A stretch of DNA of 64,000 bases from Bdellovibrionales bacterium (GTDB taxonomy: Bacteria; Bdellovibrionota; UBA1018; CAIMNF01), in contig JAFEAO010000002.1 of the NCBI GenBank assembly GCA_018266375.1, positions 315,582 through 379,581 on the forward strand, given 5' to 3'. The notes beneath the pieces are model-generated. The model worked only from the letters and a program-made list of their open reading frames with translations. It did not search any database and was not told the DNA's origin. Every line of letters starts with the position of its first letter. Position 1 is the stretch's first letter. The position numbers were made by a program, and so were the translations under genes. This document shows positions 31,154 to 42,012 of the stretch, one piece after another.

Positions 31154-32065
31154 TTATTTATCCCACACCGGATTTTTAGAACAGTTGGCGGCGTAGGCTT
31201 GCAATGCTTTCGAGGAGAGCGCGCGATTGCTCATCTTTTGGGAGAGCTTGAGCGAGGTTTCGCAGAGTTTGGTGTAGTCGATGCCGGTGTCGACACCGTT
31301 TTCTTTCAAGAAGTACACCAAGTCTTCGGTCGCGAGGTTGCCTGCGGCGCCGGGAGCAAAAGGACAACCGCCGAGTCCGCCTAGCGAAGAATCGATTGTG
31401 CGAACGCCCATGTCGTATGCGACTTCGGCGTTGGCGAGCGCAGTTCCACGAGTGTCGTGGAAGTGTACGGCGACCCGCGATTTGAATTCGCTTTGCGGAA
31501 GGAGCTTCAGCACTTCTTTTACGCCTTTGGGTGCAGCGACTCCGATCGTGTCGCCGATCGAGAGCTGCGCGATCGGCAGGTTAAGCATGCGCTCGAGTAC
31601 CGGGACCGCTTTTGCAGCCGGGATGCGTCCCTCGAATGGGCAGCCCCACACCGTTGAAACGTAACCTCGGATTTTAAGCTTGTGTTTTTGCGCTCCTTTG
31701 ACGATCTCTTCAATGACTTTGAAGGATTCATCGACACTCATTCCGATGTTTTTGGCGTTGAACGTATCGCTGACCGCGGTAAATAGCGCGATGTTGCGAA
31801 CGCCCTTGGAGAGAGCGCGATCGAGCCCTTTAAGATTCGGAACAAGGTAATAGAAATCAGCGGCGAGCCTTTTATTTTCGAGAGTCACCGCGACGTCTTC
31901 GGAATCGGCCATGGTCGGCACTTTGTCCGCGCGCACGAATGCGCCTGCTTCCATCTCCTTGACTCCGGCCGCGGTCAGAGATTCGCAGAGCCAGATTTTA
32001 TCGGCAAGCGTGAGAACCGTCTTTTCATTTTGAAGCCCGTCGCGCGGGCCGACTTCAAAAATCAT
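31154..32065 (-). CDS. mvaB: Hydroxymethylglutaryl-CoA lyase
   Basis: A 303-residue aldolase-fold enzyme that splits HMG-CoA into acetyl-CoA and acetoacetate, the last step of leucine breakdown. EVGPRDGLQNEK is the family opening with the catalytic Arg-Asp; SDTFNAKNIGMSVDES, SIGDTIGVAAPKGV, VHFHDTRGTALANAEVAYD and GGLGGCPFAPGAAGNLATEDLV hold the metal histidines and the active-site cysteine loop. The start overlaps the BCCP gene's stop by ATGA. Part of the same operon as the carboxylase subunits and hydratase. Confidence 0.95.
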   Translation of the reverse strand: MIFEVGPRDGLQNEKTVLTLADKIWLCESLTAAGVKEMEAGAFVRADKVPTMADSEDVAVTLENKRLAADFYYLVPNLKGLDRALSKGVRNIALFTAVSDTFNAKNIGMSVDESFKVIEEIVKGAQKHKLKIRGYVSTVWGCPFEGRIPAAKAVPVLERMLNLPIAQLSIGDTIGVAAPKGVKEVLKLLPQSEFKSRVAVHFHDTRGTALANAEVAYDMGVRTIDSSLGGLGGCPFAPGAAGNLATEDLVYFLKENGVDTGIDYTKLCETSLKLSQKMSNRALSSKALQAYAANCSKNPVWDK

Positions 32066-32592
32066 TTCTTGCCTTCTTTAGCGGGCGCCGCCTCCGTCAC
32101 GAAGTCGACTAGCTTCTGTCCCGGAGCAAGCTGCTGCCCTTCTTGGACGAGAATTTTTTTAACGATACCTTTGGTTTCGCACTTGATCGCGAATTCCATT
32201 TTCATCGCTTCGACCATCAGGATCGGCGTGCCGGTCTCGACGGTAGTGCCATCCGCGACGAGTACCTTACGGACTTTGCCAGGGAACTGAGCGGTGAAAT
32301 CATTTTGAGCACCACCTCCTGCAGCGCCTCCGCGTGAATACTCGATTTTTTGGCCGTAGAAATCACTCGCGCCGCCAGCGGTCGCTCCCGCACCGGTGCG
32401 AACAAACTTAGCCCAGAAGCGATCTTTGTCGCGGTGATAGTAAAAGCGTTTGCGCTCGGTCGAACCGTCTTCACGAGTGCGAGCGGCAATGATCCATCCG
32501 CCGGGACGGGAATCAAAGGTCCAGCCTGCCTCGCCCGAGAGCTCCGGGAATTCAGCCTTTACGCCCGAAAATTTTAAAGCGGCTTTACTCAT
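32062..32592 (-). CDS. Biotin carboxyl carrier protein of an acyl-CoA carboxylase
   Basis: A 176-residue protein. The C-terminal biotinyl domain has VEAMKMEFAI with the biotinylated lysine, followed by GIVKKILVQEGQQLAPGQKLV. The N-terminal 90 residues (FDSRPGGWIIAARTREDGST) resemble the BT linker domain of methylcrotonyl- or propionyl-CoA carboxylase alpha chains. In most bacteria this is the tail of the alpha chain; here it is a separate gene that overlaps the biotin carboxylase gene by ATGA. It should carry CO2 from the carboxylase to a carboxyltransferase. Confidence 0.92.
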   Translation of the reverse strand: MSKAALKFSGVKAEFPELSGEAGWTFDSRPGGWIIAARTREDGSTERKRFYYHRDKDRFWAKFVRTGAGATAGGASDFYGQKIEYSRGGAAGGGAQNDFTAQFPGKVRKVLVADGTTVETGTPILMVEAMKMEFAIKCETKGIVKKILVQEGQQLAPGQKLVDFVTEAAPAKEGKK

Positions 32593-34082
32593 AGCGATGC
32601 CCCCGCCTTCGACCAGATCGATTGGGATTGAGCGGTGCTCCCCGCTCCACCGTGAGTTGCAAGCCCTTTGGTTTCCATCAGAGCCGCGAGTTTAATCTCA
32701 TCAACGGTTGGAGCCGGCTTGAAGCTTGCAAATTCTTTATCGAGGAAATGCGTAGTCACCCTTCCGTCAATCACTTTCGGCGAGTGTGCGATCTGGTTGA
32801 GATACTCGAGATTGGTGCCGACGCCACTCACCACCGTCTCCGCAAGCGCGTACTGCATGCGTCTGACTGCGACGTCACGATTCGGGGCATGCACGATGAG
32901 TTTCGCGCACATGCTGTCGAAGCTCGTTCCCATTTCTTGGCCGACTTCGATGCCGCGATCGAGGCGGATACCCGGGCCTGACGGCCAGATCAAGGCGTTG
33001 ACCTTGCCGGTCGAGGGAATGAATCCCTGCGCCGGATCTTCGGCGTAAATACGGACTTCGATCGCGTGTCCGTGAGGCGGTGTCAGACGCGGGAGTTCGT
33101 ACGAATCGCCTTGAAGCGCGATCTTGATTTGCTCGTGCACAAGGTCGACGCCCGTCACGCTCTCGGTGACCGGATGCTCGACTTGAAGACGCGTGTTCAT
33201 CTCGATGAAGTAGTAATTGCCTTCCTGGTCGACGAGATACTCGATGGTGCCGGCACTGCGATACTCTGTGACCGATACGAGCTTCAGCGAACTCTCGAAC
33301 AAGCCTTGCCGAGTTTTGTCGCTCAGGTGTGGGGCCGGGGCTTCTTCCCACACTTTTTGGTGGCGACGCTGGAGCGTGCACTCGCGCTCATGCAGATGGA
33401 TGCCGCCGCCTTGTCCGTCACCTAAGACTTGAACTTCGATGTGGCGAGGGTTCTCGACCAATTTTTCGAAGAAGAGTGTGCCGTCGCCAAAAGCGTTGAC
33501 AGCTTCGCGTGCCGCGGTCTCGGCTTCGGGTTTGAGCTGCTCGAATTTGTCCACGCGGCGCATACCCTTACCGCCGCCACCCGCGTGAGCTTTGATCAAC
33601 AAGGGGTAACCCACTCCGTCCGCCGTTTTTTTGAGTTCGGCTTCCGAAGTTTTAGCAAGATCGAGTTTGGCCCAAGGCACGGTTGGGATCTTATGCTTTT
33701 CGGCGATCTCTTTGGCTGCGATTTTTCCGCCCATTTGTTCCATGGTCTCGGCTTTCGGCCCAAGGAAGCTGATGCCCGCTCCCTCTACCAGGCGTGCAAA
33801 GTGCGGACGTTCGGACAAAAATCCATAGCCTGGGTGAATCAGCGTGACTCCGTGTTTGCGCGCGACTTCGATGATCGCTTCTGCGTTGAGGTAGCTCGGC
33901 ACTTCAGCGACTTCATCCGCAAGCGTGACGTGACGAGCGCCTTCGTCGCCGGGCGCGTAGATGGCAAGTGTGGCTATGCCCATCTCGCGTGCTCCTTGAA
34001 AAATCCTGCAAGCGATCTCCGAACGGTTGGCGACCATGAGTTTTTGACCGGTGCTGCCGGCAGAATTTTTTGCCGCGCTCAT
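32589..34082 (-). CDS. Biotin carboxylase subunit of methylcrotonyl-CoA-type carboxylase
   Basis: A 497-residue ATP-grasp enzyme that carboxylates biotin. KLMVANRSEIACRIFQGAREMGI, HPGYGFLSE, KAHAGGGGKGMRRV (ATP-binding glycine loop), ERECTLQRRHQKVWEEAPAP and FIEMNTRLQVEHPVTE are conserved. It ends at about residue 465-497, before the BCCP domain, which is a separate downstream gene. Context (HMG-CoA lyase and enoyl-CoA hydratase) points to the leucine pathway's methylcrotonyl-CoA carboxylase. The carboxyltransferase subunit is not in this operon or elsewhere in the window. Confidence 0.93.
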   Translation of the reverse strand: MSAAKNSAGSTGQKLMVANRSEIACRIFQGAREMGIATLAIYAPGDEGARHVTLADEVAEVPSYLNAEAIIEVARKHGVTLIHPGYGFLSERPHFARLVEGAGISFLGPKAETMEQMGGKIAAKEIAEKHKIPTVPWAKLDLAKTSEAELKKTADGVGYPLLIKAHAGGGGKGMRRVDKFEQLKPEAETAAREAVNAFGDGTLFFEKLVENPRHIEVQVLGDGQGGGIHLHERECTLQRRHQKVWEEAPAPHLSDKTRQGLFESSLKLVSVTEYRSAGTIEYLVDQEGNYYFIEMNTRLQVEHPVTESVTGVDLVHEQIKIALQGDSYELPRLTPPHGHAIEVRIYAEDPAQGFIPSTGKVNALIWPSGPGIRLDRGIEVGQEMGTSFDSMCAKLIVHAPNRDVAVRRMQYALAETVVSGVGTNLEYLNQIAHSPKVIDGRVTTHFLDKEFASFKPAPTVDEIKLAALMETKGLATHGGAGSTAQSQSIWSKAGASL

Positions 34083-34909
34083 TTATCGCCCTCGCCTTCA
34101 ATCCAACCTGGCTTACGCTTTTCGAGGAACGCGCCGATGCCTTCCTGCGCCTCCGGGCCCACGCGAAGTTCGGCCAATGTGCGAGAGACGTAATCGATCG
34201 GATCACCGATGCGAGTGCGACGTTCAGGCCAGGTGAGATCGAGCACCAGACGCTTTGCAACGGTCATTGCGGTCGGGCCGCATCCCAATAAGTTTTTGGT
34301 GAGGGTTTCGAGATGTTTTTCGAGCTCGGGCATCGACGCGAAGACTTCGTGCACGAGACCGACGCTCTGAGCCTTGAATGCATTGAACCGCTCGGCGCTG
34401 ACAAAGAGGGCGCGCGCGTGGGCTGCACCGATTTTAGAAGTCACGAATGGGCCGATACAAGCGGGAACGACGCCGAGGCGCACCTCTGAGAGCGAGAATA
34501 CGGCCGACTTCTCCGCAAACACGATATCGCAAATGGAGACAAGCCCCACTCCGCCACCGATTGCGGCACCATGGATAACGCCGACCACGGGTTTTGGGAA
34601 TTCGTTTAAGAGCGCAAACATGTTGGTGAGCGTGGTGGTGTCTTGAAGGTTTTCTTCGAACTTGAGTTCGATCGACTTCCGCATCCAGTTGAGGTCGCCG
34701 CCGGCGCAAAAAACTTGGCCGTTGCCACGAAGGACGACCGCGCGCACTTTCGGGTCGACCGCTTCGGTGCGAAACACGCGAGCAAGCTCGTCAATCATCT
34801 TTTCGTTGAACGCGTTTCGAATATCCGGACGGTTTAAAGCGATGGTGAGGATGCCTGCGCCAGCGCGGTTACCCGGGGCGAATTTGAGCTCGAGCGTTTC
34901 GTATGCCAT
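34079..34909 (-). CDS. Enoyl-CoA hydratase family, probably methylglutaconyl-CoA hydratase
   Basis: A 276-residue crotonase-fold protein. ALNRPDIRNAFNEKMIDEL, VLRGNGQVFCAGGDLNWMRKS (first oxyanion-hole segment) and VIHGAAIGGGVGLVSICDIVFAEKSAVFSLSEVRLGVVP (second) are typical, with the catalytic glutamate expected in SEVRLG. AGGDLNWM resembles methylglutaconyl-CoA hydratases (LiuC type). It is the first gene of the leucine operon and overlaps the carboxylase start by ATGA. The ATG at 34909 (MAYETLELKF) fits; the longer frame has no ribosome site. Confidence 0.9.
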   Translation of the reverse strand: MAYETLELKFAPGNRAGAGILTIALNRPDIRNAFNEKMIDELARVFRTEAVDPKVRAVVLRGNGQVFCAGGDLNWMRKSIELKFEENLQDTTTLTNMFALLNEFPKPVVGVIHGAAIGGGVGLVSICDIVFAEKSAVFSLSEVRLGVVPACIGPFVTSKIGAAHARALFVSAERFNAFKAQSVGLVHEVFASMPELEKHLETLTKNLLGCGPTAMTVAKRLVLDLTWPERRTRIGDPIDYVSRTLAELRVGPEAQEGIGAFLEKRKPGWIEGEGDK

Positions 34910-34973
34910 GGGGCTATTTTGACAGAGAATCACGGCAAGCGCCAGCGATTACGCGCCGCACGCTCGCCGTGCT

Positions 34974-35744
34974 CTATTCGCCTACACCCTTTTCGATTTC
35001 GTCGTCGAAAGGCGCGTCGCTCAGGTTCAGGATCTGCTTCATCAGGACTCGGATACAATCCTTGATCCACACTTTGTCTTCCTCGCCAATCGCAATGATC
35101 CTGAGACCCGCGGTCAGCCCCGGATACTGAGAAATGATCGATACCCCGACCGGCATCTCGCGATTCAAAACTTTCAAGCGCGCCTGCTTCAAGCGCACGC
35201 CCGGCTGGAAATACGAGAGATCCGAATCCTCAAGCTTCAGCCGCATTCCCTCACGGCTCAAGTCGCGCAGGCGGCGCACTTGCGGGCCGCGATCGGTTTC
35301 AAATTTCAGTTCGGCCGGGAACGTGTCGTTAAACGGAATCCGAATGAACTTACGGCGGTGGGTTTTCAAAAAGTGCGTCGGGAAGTTAAAGCGCAATGTC
35401 TTTTGCTTTGCCCCCGGCACGTTCTCCACCCGAGCCGACACGTAAATCATCTTGAAGTTAAGAAGCGTGATCGCGACCAAGCACTCGGTACGCGGATAGC
35501 GCTGGACATATTCCATGATCCGTTTGGTGTTCGGGCTCAGCGGCTCGTCCAAACGCGCGAAGATCCCGCTCACCCGATCTTCGGCCGCAAAAAACTGGAA
35601 TTTGATTTCCTGCTTTTCTTTGGCGAATAGGATCGTGCCTTTAGGTTTCAGGTGCAGAAGTTCGTAATGAGCCAGGTTGATCTGGTACTCGTCCGTGACT
35701 TCAGTCACGCCATCGGGCATGGGGAATTCGTGCTTTTTGATCAT
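34974..35744 (-). CDS. PilZ-domain protein, putative c-di-GMP effector
   Basis: A 256-residue protein. An N-terminal YcgR-like lobe (residues to about 135) leads to HRRKFIRIPFND and, after a short strand, RDLSREGMRLKLE: the R-x3-R and D-x-S-x2-G elements that bind cyclic di-GMP in PilZ domains. No membrane segment. Proteins of this build adjust motility, polysaccharide export or cell-cycle steps in response to c-di-GMP. Its start overlaps the stop of the small HAMP-like membrane protein gene by ATGA, so the two probably work together. Confidence 0.85.
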   Translation of the reverse strand: MIKKHEFPMPDGVTEVTDEYQINLAHYELLHLKPKGTILFAKEKQEIKFQFFAAEDRVSGIFARLDEPLSPNTKRIMEYVQRYPRTECLVAITLLNFKMIYVSARVENVPGAKQKTLRFNFPTHFLKTHRRKFIRIPFNDTFPAELKFETDRGPQVRRLRDLSREGMRLKLEDSDLSYFQPGVRLKQARLKVLNREMPVGVSIISQYPGLTAGLRIIAIGEEDKVWIKDCIRVLMKQILNLSDAPFDDEIEKGVGE

Positions 35745-36208
35745 TTTTTATTCTTAAACGATTTAACGAGCGCGTTGAACGCATCCGCGAGTTCCGGGAA
35801 AAAATCGCCTTTACGGAAATTGATGTTCCGAAGCTCGGGATTCTCCGCGGTCGCCATGGTCGTGAGCTCTTTTTGCATCCGGTAGATCGGGCCCGCGATT
35901 TTGTGCGAGATGATCAAGCCGCCCACGATCAAGATCACCGCGATTAAGAGCGCGATCGCCGCGATGACTCGAAGGAAGGTCGTTTCTTGCATCCGGATAA
36001 ACTGAAAGTAAACGTGGTCGCTCGGAAGCCCGGCCTGCGTTCCGATCGAGACAAACTCATGGAATCCGAAGCTAAAGAGTCCGTAGACCGCGAGCAGGAT
36101 CAGGCCCGCGATAAACGAAGCATACCCGATCAGGGTCCATTGGAATTTGGGGTTAATTAAAAGACTGCTTTTTTTACGATTTGACGATTCAGCTGCGCTT
36201 TTGCCCAT
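35741..36208 (-). CDS. Two-helix membrane protein with a HAMP-like segment
   Basis: A 155-residue protein. Membrane helices lie at about residues 26-50 (LIGYASFIAGLILLAVYGLF) and 80-105 (VIAAIALLIAVILIVGGLII), with a small periplasmic part between. The second helix runs into SHKIAGPIYRMQKELTTMA, the start of a HAMP linker (the P-x-Y-R-M pattern), and a short coiled tail. No kinase or methyl-accepting domain follows. It may pass a signal to the co-translated PilZ protein. A single promoter region between it and the divergent methyltransferase gene (36209-36280) must serve both sides. Confidence 0.8.
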   Translation of the reverse strand: MGKSAAESSNRKKSSLLINPKFQWTLIGYASFIAGLILLAVYGLFSFGFHEFVSIGTQAGLPSDHVYFQFIRMQETTFLRVIAAIALLIAVILIVGGLIISHKIAGPIYRMQKELTTMATAENPELRNINFRKGDFFPELADAFNALVKSFKNKK

Positions 36209-36280
36209 AGGTCTATTATCGAGGCTAAATTATTAAATTTTCAATGAAAAATTACGCAAACTTCAGTAGACTATGCCAAA

Positions 36281-38200
36281 ATGAGCCCCACTAAAAACCC
36301 ACTCACCTTCGACGATCTTTACCCCGGCGCCAGTGCGATTTTTGACGGTGGAATCGCGACCGAACTCTATGAGCGAGGTTTTTACATTAACCGCCCGTTC
36401 GAAGAGCTGAATTTAACCCATCCACGCGATGTGGCAGGAGTTCATCAAGCCTACCTCGAGGCCGGCGCCATGGCGGTGACCACAAACTCATTCTCCCTCA
36501 CCACGCCCCAACTCGAAAAATTTGATAACCAAGGCCGTCAGGGCGAACTCCTCCAAGCCGCGATCCGAATTGCCCACGGCGCAGTCAAATCGACCAAGTC
36601 CGGAGCCAAAGTAGGCCTCTCGCTCGGACCGATGGGTGTGCTCATCGAACCGCTGGGTAAGGTCGCAAAATCCGAGGTCGTCGACGAGTATGAAAAGCTC
36701 TCTCGTCTGGCGCAGGCCGGCGGGCAGGACTGCGTCTTTGATTTTTACATTCTCGAAACCTTTGGAAACATCGACGAGCTCGAATGCGCGATCGATGGGA
36801 TCCGCCGCGCCGATCCGGTGCGCCCAATCTTGGCGTCGGTCACCGTCGTATCGGCCGAGGCGGCGTTCATCGCGGCGTTTGCAAAACGCATCGGCGAGCG
36901 AGCGGACGTGCAAGCCCTTGGCATGAACTGCTCCGAGGGCCCGCATGATTTGTTGCAATCGCTCAAAGTCTTGCGTCCGCTCACGGCTAAAAAAATCGTG
37001 ATTCAGCCCAACGCCGGGATCCCACGCAACATCAACGGGCGTTACTTCTACATGACCTCACCCGATTACATGGCCAAGTTCGCGAAGCGCTTTGCCGAAG
37101 CGGGCGCCTGGGGTGTCGGCGGATGCTGCGGAACGGGCCCCGATCACATCCGCGCCATCACACAGGCGATGAAGATGGTAGAAGTCAAGCGCTCTCATTA
37201 CCGCGTGGATACCACTCATCAGCCTCACCTTGAATTCATCGAGGGTGTCAAACGCGAACACACCGACGTCGACCGCCGCACGCTCGACAAACGCAGGCGT
37301 TCGCGCATTGGCGAAAAATTAGCCGCGGGCAAAAAGGTCATCACGATCGAGCTCGCCTCCCCGCGCGGTACCAACCTCACTAAGTTTTTGACCGCGCTCG
37401 AGAAGTGCCGCAAGGCGGGCGTGGAGTTCGTCAACGTTCCGGACGGCGCGCGCGCCTCGACTCGCGTGAGCTCGCTCCACCTCGCGGCGTACATCAATAC
37501 CAAACCTGAGATCGGCGTGACGGTACTTCCGCACTTCACTACTCGCGACCGCAATTTGATCGCGCTTCAGTCGGACTTGCTCGGCGCCTCGGTCAACAAT
37601 GTGCACGACATCCTACTTATCACCGGTGATCCGCCAAAATTGGGCAACACCCGCGATGCGACCGCCGTTTACGACATCGACTCGATCGGTTTGACTTATC
37701 TCGTGGATCGCCTCAATCAGGGCCTCACGCCCTCAGGCGATGACATCGGGTCTGAAACCCATTACGGAATCGGCGTGGCATCAAACCCGACGGCGCTCAA
37801 TCTCGAACTGGAATTGAAGCGCTGGCAATACAAGGTCGAATCAGGCGCTGACTTCGCGGTCACACAACCGATTTACGAAGCCGAGACTTTCCTGCGCTGG
37901 AAAAAAGCGATCGGTGCCCAGTACCGCCCGCACATCGTCGGCATTTGGCCTTTCGTGAGCTACAAGAACGCGGAATTTATGGCGCACGAGGTTCCGGGCG
38001 TATTCGTTCCCTCTTGGGCTTTGGATGAAATGCAAAAGGTGCAAGACGATCCGGAAGCTTCGGTCCGTACCGGAGTGCAAATCGCCGCTCGCATCATGAA
38101 CGAACTTTGGAATCACTGCGAAGGCTTCGCGATCTCAGCCCCGCTCGGCAAAGTCGACGTAGCGCTCGAGACACTCAAGCATCTAAAGGAAAAGATTTAA
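36281..38200 (+). CDS. Homocysteine S-methyltransferase/methylenetetrahydrofolate reductase fusion
   Basis: A 639-residue protein like B. subtilis YitJ. Residues 1-300 form a homocysteine methyltransferase domain: [26 protein letters not shown] and [13 protein letters not shown], where the paired cysteines with an upstream cysteine bind zinc. Residues 345-639 form a flavin-linked [39 protein letters not shown]. It should reduce methylene-THF to methyl-THF, the methyl donor for MetH, and may itself move methyl groups to homocysteine. The stop overlaps metH by TAATG, so the two are coupled. Confidence 0.92.
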   Translation: MSPTKNPLTFDDLYPGASAIFDGGIATELYERGFYINRPFEELNLTHPRDVAGVHQAYLEAGAMAVTTNSFSLTTPQLEKFDNQGRQGELLQAAIRIAHGAVKSTKSGAKVGLSLGPMGVLIEPLGKVAKSEVVDEYEKLSRLAQAGGQDCVFDFYILETFGNIDELECAIDGIRRADPVRPILASVTVVSAEAAFIAAFAKRIGERADVQALGMNCSEGPHDLLQSLKVLRPLTAKKIVIQPNAGIPRNINGRYFYMTSPDYMAKFAKRFAEAGAWGVGGCCGTGPDHIRAITQAMKMVEVKRSHYRVDTTHQPHLEFIEGVKREHTDVDRRTLDKRRRSRIGEKLAAGKKVITIELASPRGTNLTKFLTALEKCRKAGVEFVNVPDGARASTRVSSLHLAAYINTKPEIGVTVLPHFTTRDRNLIALQSDLLGASVNNVHDILLITGDPPKLGNTRDATAVYDIDSIGLTYLVDRLNQGLTPSGDDIGSETHYGIGVASNPTALNLELELKRWQYKVESGADFAVTQPIYEAETFLRWKKAIGAQYRPHIVGIWPFVSYKNAEFMAHEVPGVFVPSWALDEMQKVQDDPEASVRTGVQIAARIMNELWNHCEGFAISAPLGKVDVALETLKHLKEKI

Positions 38201-41200
38201 TGGCGAGTTCAGTCCCGAATACCGACATCACCAAACCGCTCTACGAGGAATTCAAAAACGACCTCGCTCATCGCATTTTGGTTCTCGACGGCGCGATGGG
38301 CTCGATGATTCAGCAGTATAAGCTGCAAGAAAATGACTACCGCGGGACGCGTTTTGCGGACTACGGTCGCGATCTCAAGGGTAATTCGGATCTTCTCGTT
38401 CTCACCCGCCCGGACGTGATCAAAGAGATCCATAAAAAATACCTGGACGCCGGCGCCGACATTATCGAGACCAACACATTTGGTGCAACCACGGTAGCGC
38501 AGGCTGACTACGGCCTGCAATCACTTGCGTACGAAATGAACGTCGTGGCCGCGAAGCTCGCCAAAGAGGCCTGCGTCGAGGCGATGCGTGCCGCTCGCGC
38601 TCGCGGTGAAACCCGTCTGTGTTACGCGGCTGGCGCGGTGGGCCCGACCCCCAAGACCGCTTCTCTGAGCCCGGACGTCAACCGTCCTGAGTTCCGCGCG
38701 ATCACCTTTGATGAGCTCCGCGTCGCTTACGACGAACAGATCCGCGGTCTGATCGATGGCGGCGTCGACGTCCTGTTGTTTGAAACCACGTTCGACACTC
38801 TGAACTTGAAGGCAGCGATTTTCGCCTACCTTGAACTCAAGGATAAAAATCCCGCGAAAGCCCCGCCACTCATGCTGTCCGCAACCATCACCGATCAATC
38901 GGGCCGCAACCTCTCGGGCCAGACTATCGAAGCGTTTTGGTACTCGGTCAAGCACGCGCATCCGGTGGCGGTCGGATTGAACTGCGCGCTCGGCGCGAAA
39001 GAAATGCGCCCGTACCTACAAGCGCTCAACAAAGTCGTCGACTGCGCGATCAGCTGTTACCCGAACGCGGGTTTACCTAACCCACTCGCGCCAACCGGTT
39101 ATGACGAGACTCCGGAGATGCTCTCGGCGCAACTCAAACAGTATGCGGTGGAAGGTTTGCTCAACGTCGTCGGCGGTTGTTGCGGCACGACTCCGGCACA
39201 CATCGGTGCGGTCGCGCGCGCCGTTCGCGGCGTCCCGGCGCGGGGCGAAAGCGCGATGTCGGCCGCCCGCGATTTCCTCCGGTCTTTGACTTTGAGCGGA
39301 CTCGAGCCCCTCACTCATCGCCTGGAATCGACCGGTGCCGGAACGTTCCTGGTGCTCGGCGAACGCACCAACATCATGGGTTCGCCGAAGTTCGCCGAAC
39401 TCATCAAGAAGGGCGACTTCGACGGCGCTCTCAAGATCGCCAAGCAGCAGGTGGAAAACGGCGCCAACGCCATCGACATTTGTTTCGACGAAGCCTTGAT
39501 CGATGCCGAAAAATCGATGGTTCACTTTTTGAACCTGCTCGGCTCGGATCCGGATATCTCGCGCATTCCGGTCATGGTCGATAGCTCGAAGTGGTCCGTG
39601 CTGGAGACGGGTCTGAAGTGCCTTCAAGGCAAAGGCATCGTGAACTCGATCTCACTTAAAGAAGGCGAAGAAACATTCTTGCGCCAAGCGCGTACGATTC
39701 AAAAATACGGCGCTGCCGTCGTCGTGATGGCGTTTGACGAAAACGGCCAAGCCGCGGGGTTCGAGGACAAGGTTCGCATTTGCGAGCGCTCGTACCGACT
39801 CCTCGTCGAGAAAGCGGGCCTCAATCCGCAAGACATTATCTTTGACGCGAACGTACTCACCGTCGCGACCGGCATGGACGAGCACAACTCTTATGCGCGC
39901 GACTTTATCGAAGCCGTCCGCGAGATCAAACGCAAGTGCCCGGGCGCACGCACGAGCGGCGGGATCTCAAACGTGTCGTTTAGCTTTCGCGGCAACAACC
40001 ACGTGCGCGAAGCGATGCACAGCGTGTTCTTGTTCCACGCGATCCGGGCCGGTCTCGACATGGGCATCGTGAACGCGGGGATGATCACCGTTTACGACGA
40101 GATCGAGCCTGAACTCAAGAAGCGCGTTGAAGCCGTCATTTTAAACTCCCATCCGGGCGCGAGCGAAGAACTCATTCAGTTCGCCGAGCAAATTAAAGAA
40201 AAAGCCACCGCAAAATCGGGCGACGCCTCCGACAAGCTCGCTTGGCGCAAGGGTACGCTCCAGGAGCGCATCACCCACTCGCTCGTCCACGGCATCACAG
40301 ATTTCGTCGACGCTGACACCGAAGAAGCGCGCGTTGCGCTCGGATCCCCGCTCAAAGTCATCGAAGGTCCGCTGATGGACGGCATGAAAGTCGTCGGCGA
40401 ACTCTTCGGCGCCGGAAAGATGTTCCTCCCGCAAGTCGTCAAATCCGCCCGCGCGATGAAGAAGTCGGTCGCGTATCTGAACCCCTACATGGAAGCCGAG
40501 AAGGCGGCGGGCAACGCGCTTCAGTCGCAAGGAACGTTCGTGATCGCGACCGTCAAGGGCGACGTGCACGACATCGGCAAAAACATCGTATCCGTCGTGC
40601 TTGCGTGTAACGGCTACAAAGTCATCGACCTCGGCGTGATGGTCAAGGGTGATATCATCTTGAAGGCCGCGCGCGAAAACAAAGCTGACTTCGTCGGACT
40701 CTCGGGTCTCATCACTCCGTCTCTCGACGAGATGATCGCCGTTGCGAAAGAGATGAGGCGTGAAGGCTTTACGGTCCCGATCTTGATCGGCGGTGCGACC
40801 ACGTCGGCCGCTCACACCGCGATCAAGATCGCGCAGGAGTACGATCCGCCGATGGTTCACGTTGCGGATGCCTCACTCGTGGTGGAGGTCTGCACCAAAC
40901 TTTCGTCCAAGGAGATGCGCGAGTCCTACGTGCGCGACCTGAAGGCCACGCAGGCCCGCCTCAAAGAGCAGTTCGAAAAATCCCGCGGACAAGAAAAGCT
41001 GCTTCCGCTGACCGACGCCCGCAAAAATGGCGTGCCGATGAACTGGAAAAGTTACCAGGCGCCGAAACCTCCGTTCTTCGGAACTCGCAAGATCGACGAC
41101 ATCCCGCTCGGAGAAGTCGTGCGCTATATCGACTGGTCGCCGTTTTTTTGGAGCTGGCAGCTCAAGGGTAAATACCCGGCCATTCTCAAGCACGCCAATC

Positions 41201-41979
41201 ATGGCGAGCAAGCAACGAAGCTGTTCGAAGACGCGCGAGAGCTCATGTCGGAGATCGTCTCCGAGAATCGCTTCAAGCTCTCGGCGGTTTACGGCTACTT
41301 TGCGGCAAACCATGACGGTAAAGACAACGTGGTGCTTTACTCGGGCGATGGTTTGACTCGCAAAGAAATGAATCGATTCCACTTCTTACGTCAGCAAAAA
41401 GAAAAGATCGGGCAGCCGATTTACTATTCGCTCGCCGATTACTTGGCGCCTGCGGACGCAGGCGTCGACGTCTTGGGCGCTTTCTGCGTGACCGTCGGCA
41501 AGTCGGTCGAGGAATTCGCGGATACCTTTCTCCGCAAGCACGACGATTACTCATCGATCATGGTCAAGGCGCTCGGCGACCGTTTTGCCGAAGCCACTGC
41601 GGAGTGGCTCCACGCGCACGTGCGCCAGGAAATCGGAATCGGTATTTCAACCGCCGGCGAAAACTGGACCTTCGAAGACCTGATCGACGAAAAATACCAA
41701 GGCATCCGTCCTGCGCTCGGTTATCCGGGCTGCCCGGATCACTCCGAGAAAGCGACGCTGTGGAAGCTCCTCGATGCCGAGAAGGCAACTGGCGTGTGTC
41801 TGACCGAGAACTTCGCGATGACTCCGCCGTCGAGCGTATCGGGACTCTACTTCTTTAACCCGGAAGCCAAGTACTTTGGCGTGGGTCACATCGACGAGGT
41901 ACAGCTCGGCGATTACGCCGAACGCAAGGGCATCACGCTTGAACGCGCGCGGCAGTTGCTGTCCCCGAATCTGGGGTAA
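38200..41979 (+). CDS. metH: Cobalamin-dependent methionine synthase
   Basis: A 1259-residue protein with all MetH modules. The homocysteine domain has [11 protein letters not shown] and zinc-binding [11 protein letters not shown] (about residues 322-332). The folate domain has [13 protein letters not shown] (from about 383). The cobalamin cap and domain have [13 protein letters not shown] (about 787), whose histidine ligates cobalt. The reactivation domain (from about 945) uses S-adenosylmethionine. It converts homocysteine and methyl-THF to methionine in the cytosol. I start it at 38200, where ATG overlaps the stop of the MTHFR fusion; the open frame reaches further back inside that gene but without family similarity. 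No SAM or B12 riboswitch is seen before the pair. Confidence 0.97.
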   Translation: MASSVPNTDITKPLYEEFKNDLAHRILVLDGAMGSMIQQYKLQENDYRGTRFADYGRDLKGNSDLLVLTRPDVIKEIHKKYLDAGADIIETNTFGATTVAQADYGLQSLAYEMNVVAAKLAKEACVEAMRAARARGETRLCYAAGAVGPTPKTASLSPDVNRPEFRAITFDELRVAYDEQIRGLIDGGVDVLLFETTFDTLNLKAAIFAYLELKDKNPAKAPPLMLSATITDQSGRNLSGQTIEAFWYSVKHAHPVAVGLNCALGAKEMRPYLQALNKVVDCAISCYPNAGLPNPLAPTGYDETPEMLSAQLKQYAVEGLLNVVGGCCGTTPAHIGAVARAVRGVPARGESAMSAARDFLRSLTLSGLEPLTHRLESTGAGTFLVLGERTNIMGSPKFAELIKKGDFDGALKIAKQQVENGANAIDICFDEALIDAEKSMVHFLNLLGSDPDISRIPVMVDSSKWSVLETGLKCLQGKGIVNSISLKEGEETFLRQARTIQKYGAAVVVMAFDENGQAAGFEDKVRICERSYRLLVEKAGLNPQDIIFDANVLTVATGMDEHNSYARDFIEAVREIKRKCPGARTSGGISNVSFSFRGNNHVREAMHSVFLFHAIRAGLDMGIVNAGMITVYDEIEPELKKRVEAVILNSHPGASEELIQFAEQIKEKATAKSGDASDKLAWRKGTLQERITHSLVHGITDFVDADTEEARVALGSPLKVIEGPLMDGMKVVGELFGAGKMFLPQVVKSARAMKKSVAYLNPYMEAEKAAGNALQSQGTFVIATVKGDVHDIGKNIVSVVLACNGYKVIDLGVMVKGDIILKAARENKADFVGLSGLITPSLDEMIAVAKEMRREGFTVPILIGGATTSAAHTAIKIAQEYDPPMVHVADASLVVEVCTKLSSKEMRESYVRDLKATQARLKEQFEKSRGQEKLLPLTDARKNGVPMNWKSYQAPKPPFFGTRKIDDIPLGEVVRYIDWSPFFWSWQLKGKYPAILKHANHGEQATKLFEDARELMSEIVSENRFKLSAVYGYFAANHDGKDNVVLYSGDGLTRKEMNRFHFLRQQKEKIGQPIYYSLADYLAPADAGVDVLGAFCVTVGKSVEEFADTFLRKHDDYSSIMVKALGDRFAEATAEWLHAHVRQEIGIGISTAGENWTFEDLIDEKYQGIRPALGYPGCPDHSEKATLWKLLDAEKATGVCLTENFAMTPPSSVSGLYFFNPEAKYFGVGHIDEVQLGDYAERKGITLERARQLLSPNLG

Positions 41980-42012
41980 CAGGTGCCTTTTGGTTGAGAT
42001 GCGCGTCAAAAT

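Noticed and set aside
36209..36280. Possible SAM or cobalamin riboswitch before the methionine genes
   Set aside because: The divergent gap is only 72 bases and AT-rich, with no aptamer core.
36488..41854. Several long reading frames on the strand opposite the homocysteine methyltransferase fusion and metH (up to about 240 codons)
   Set aside because: They mirror the codon pattern of two strongly conserved genes in GC-rich DNA; no ribosome sites and no protein-like composition.
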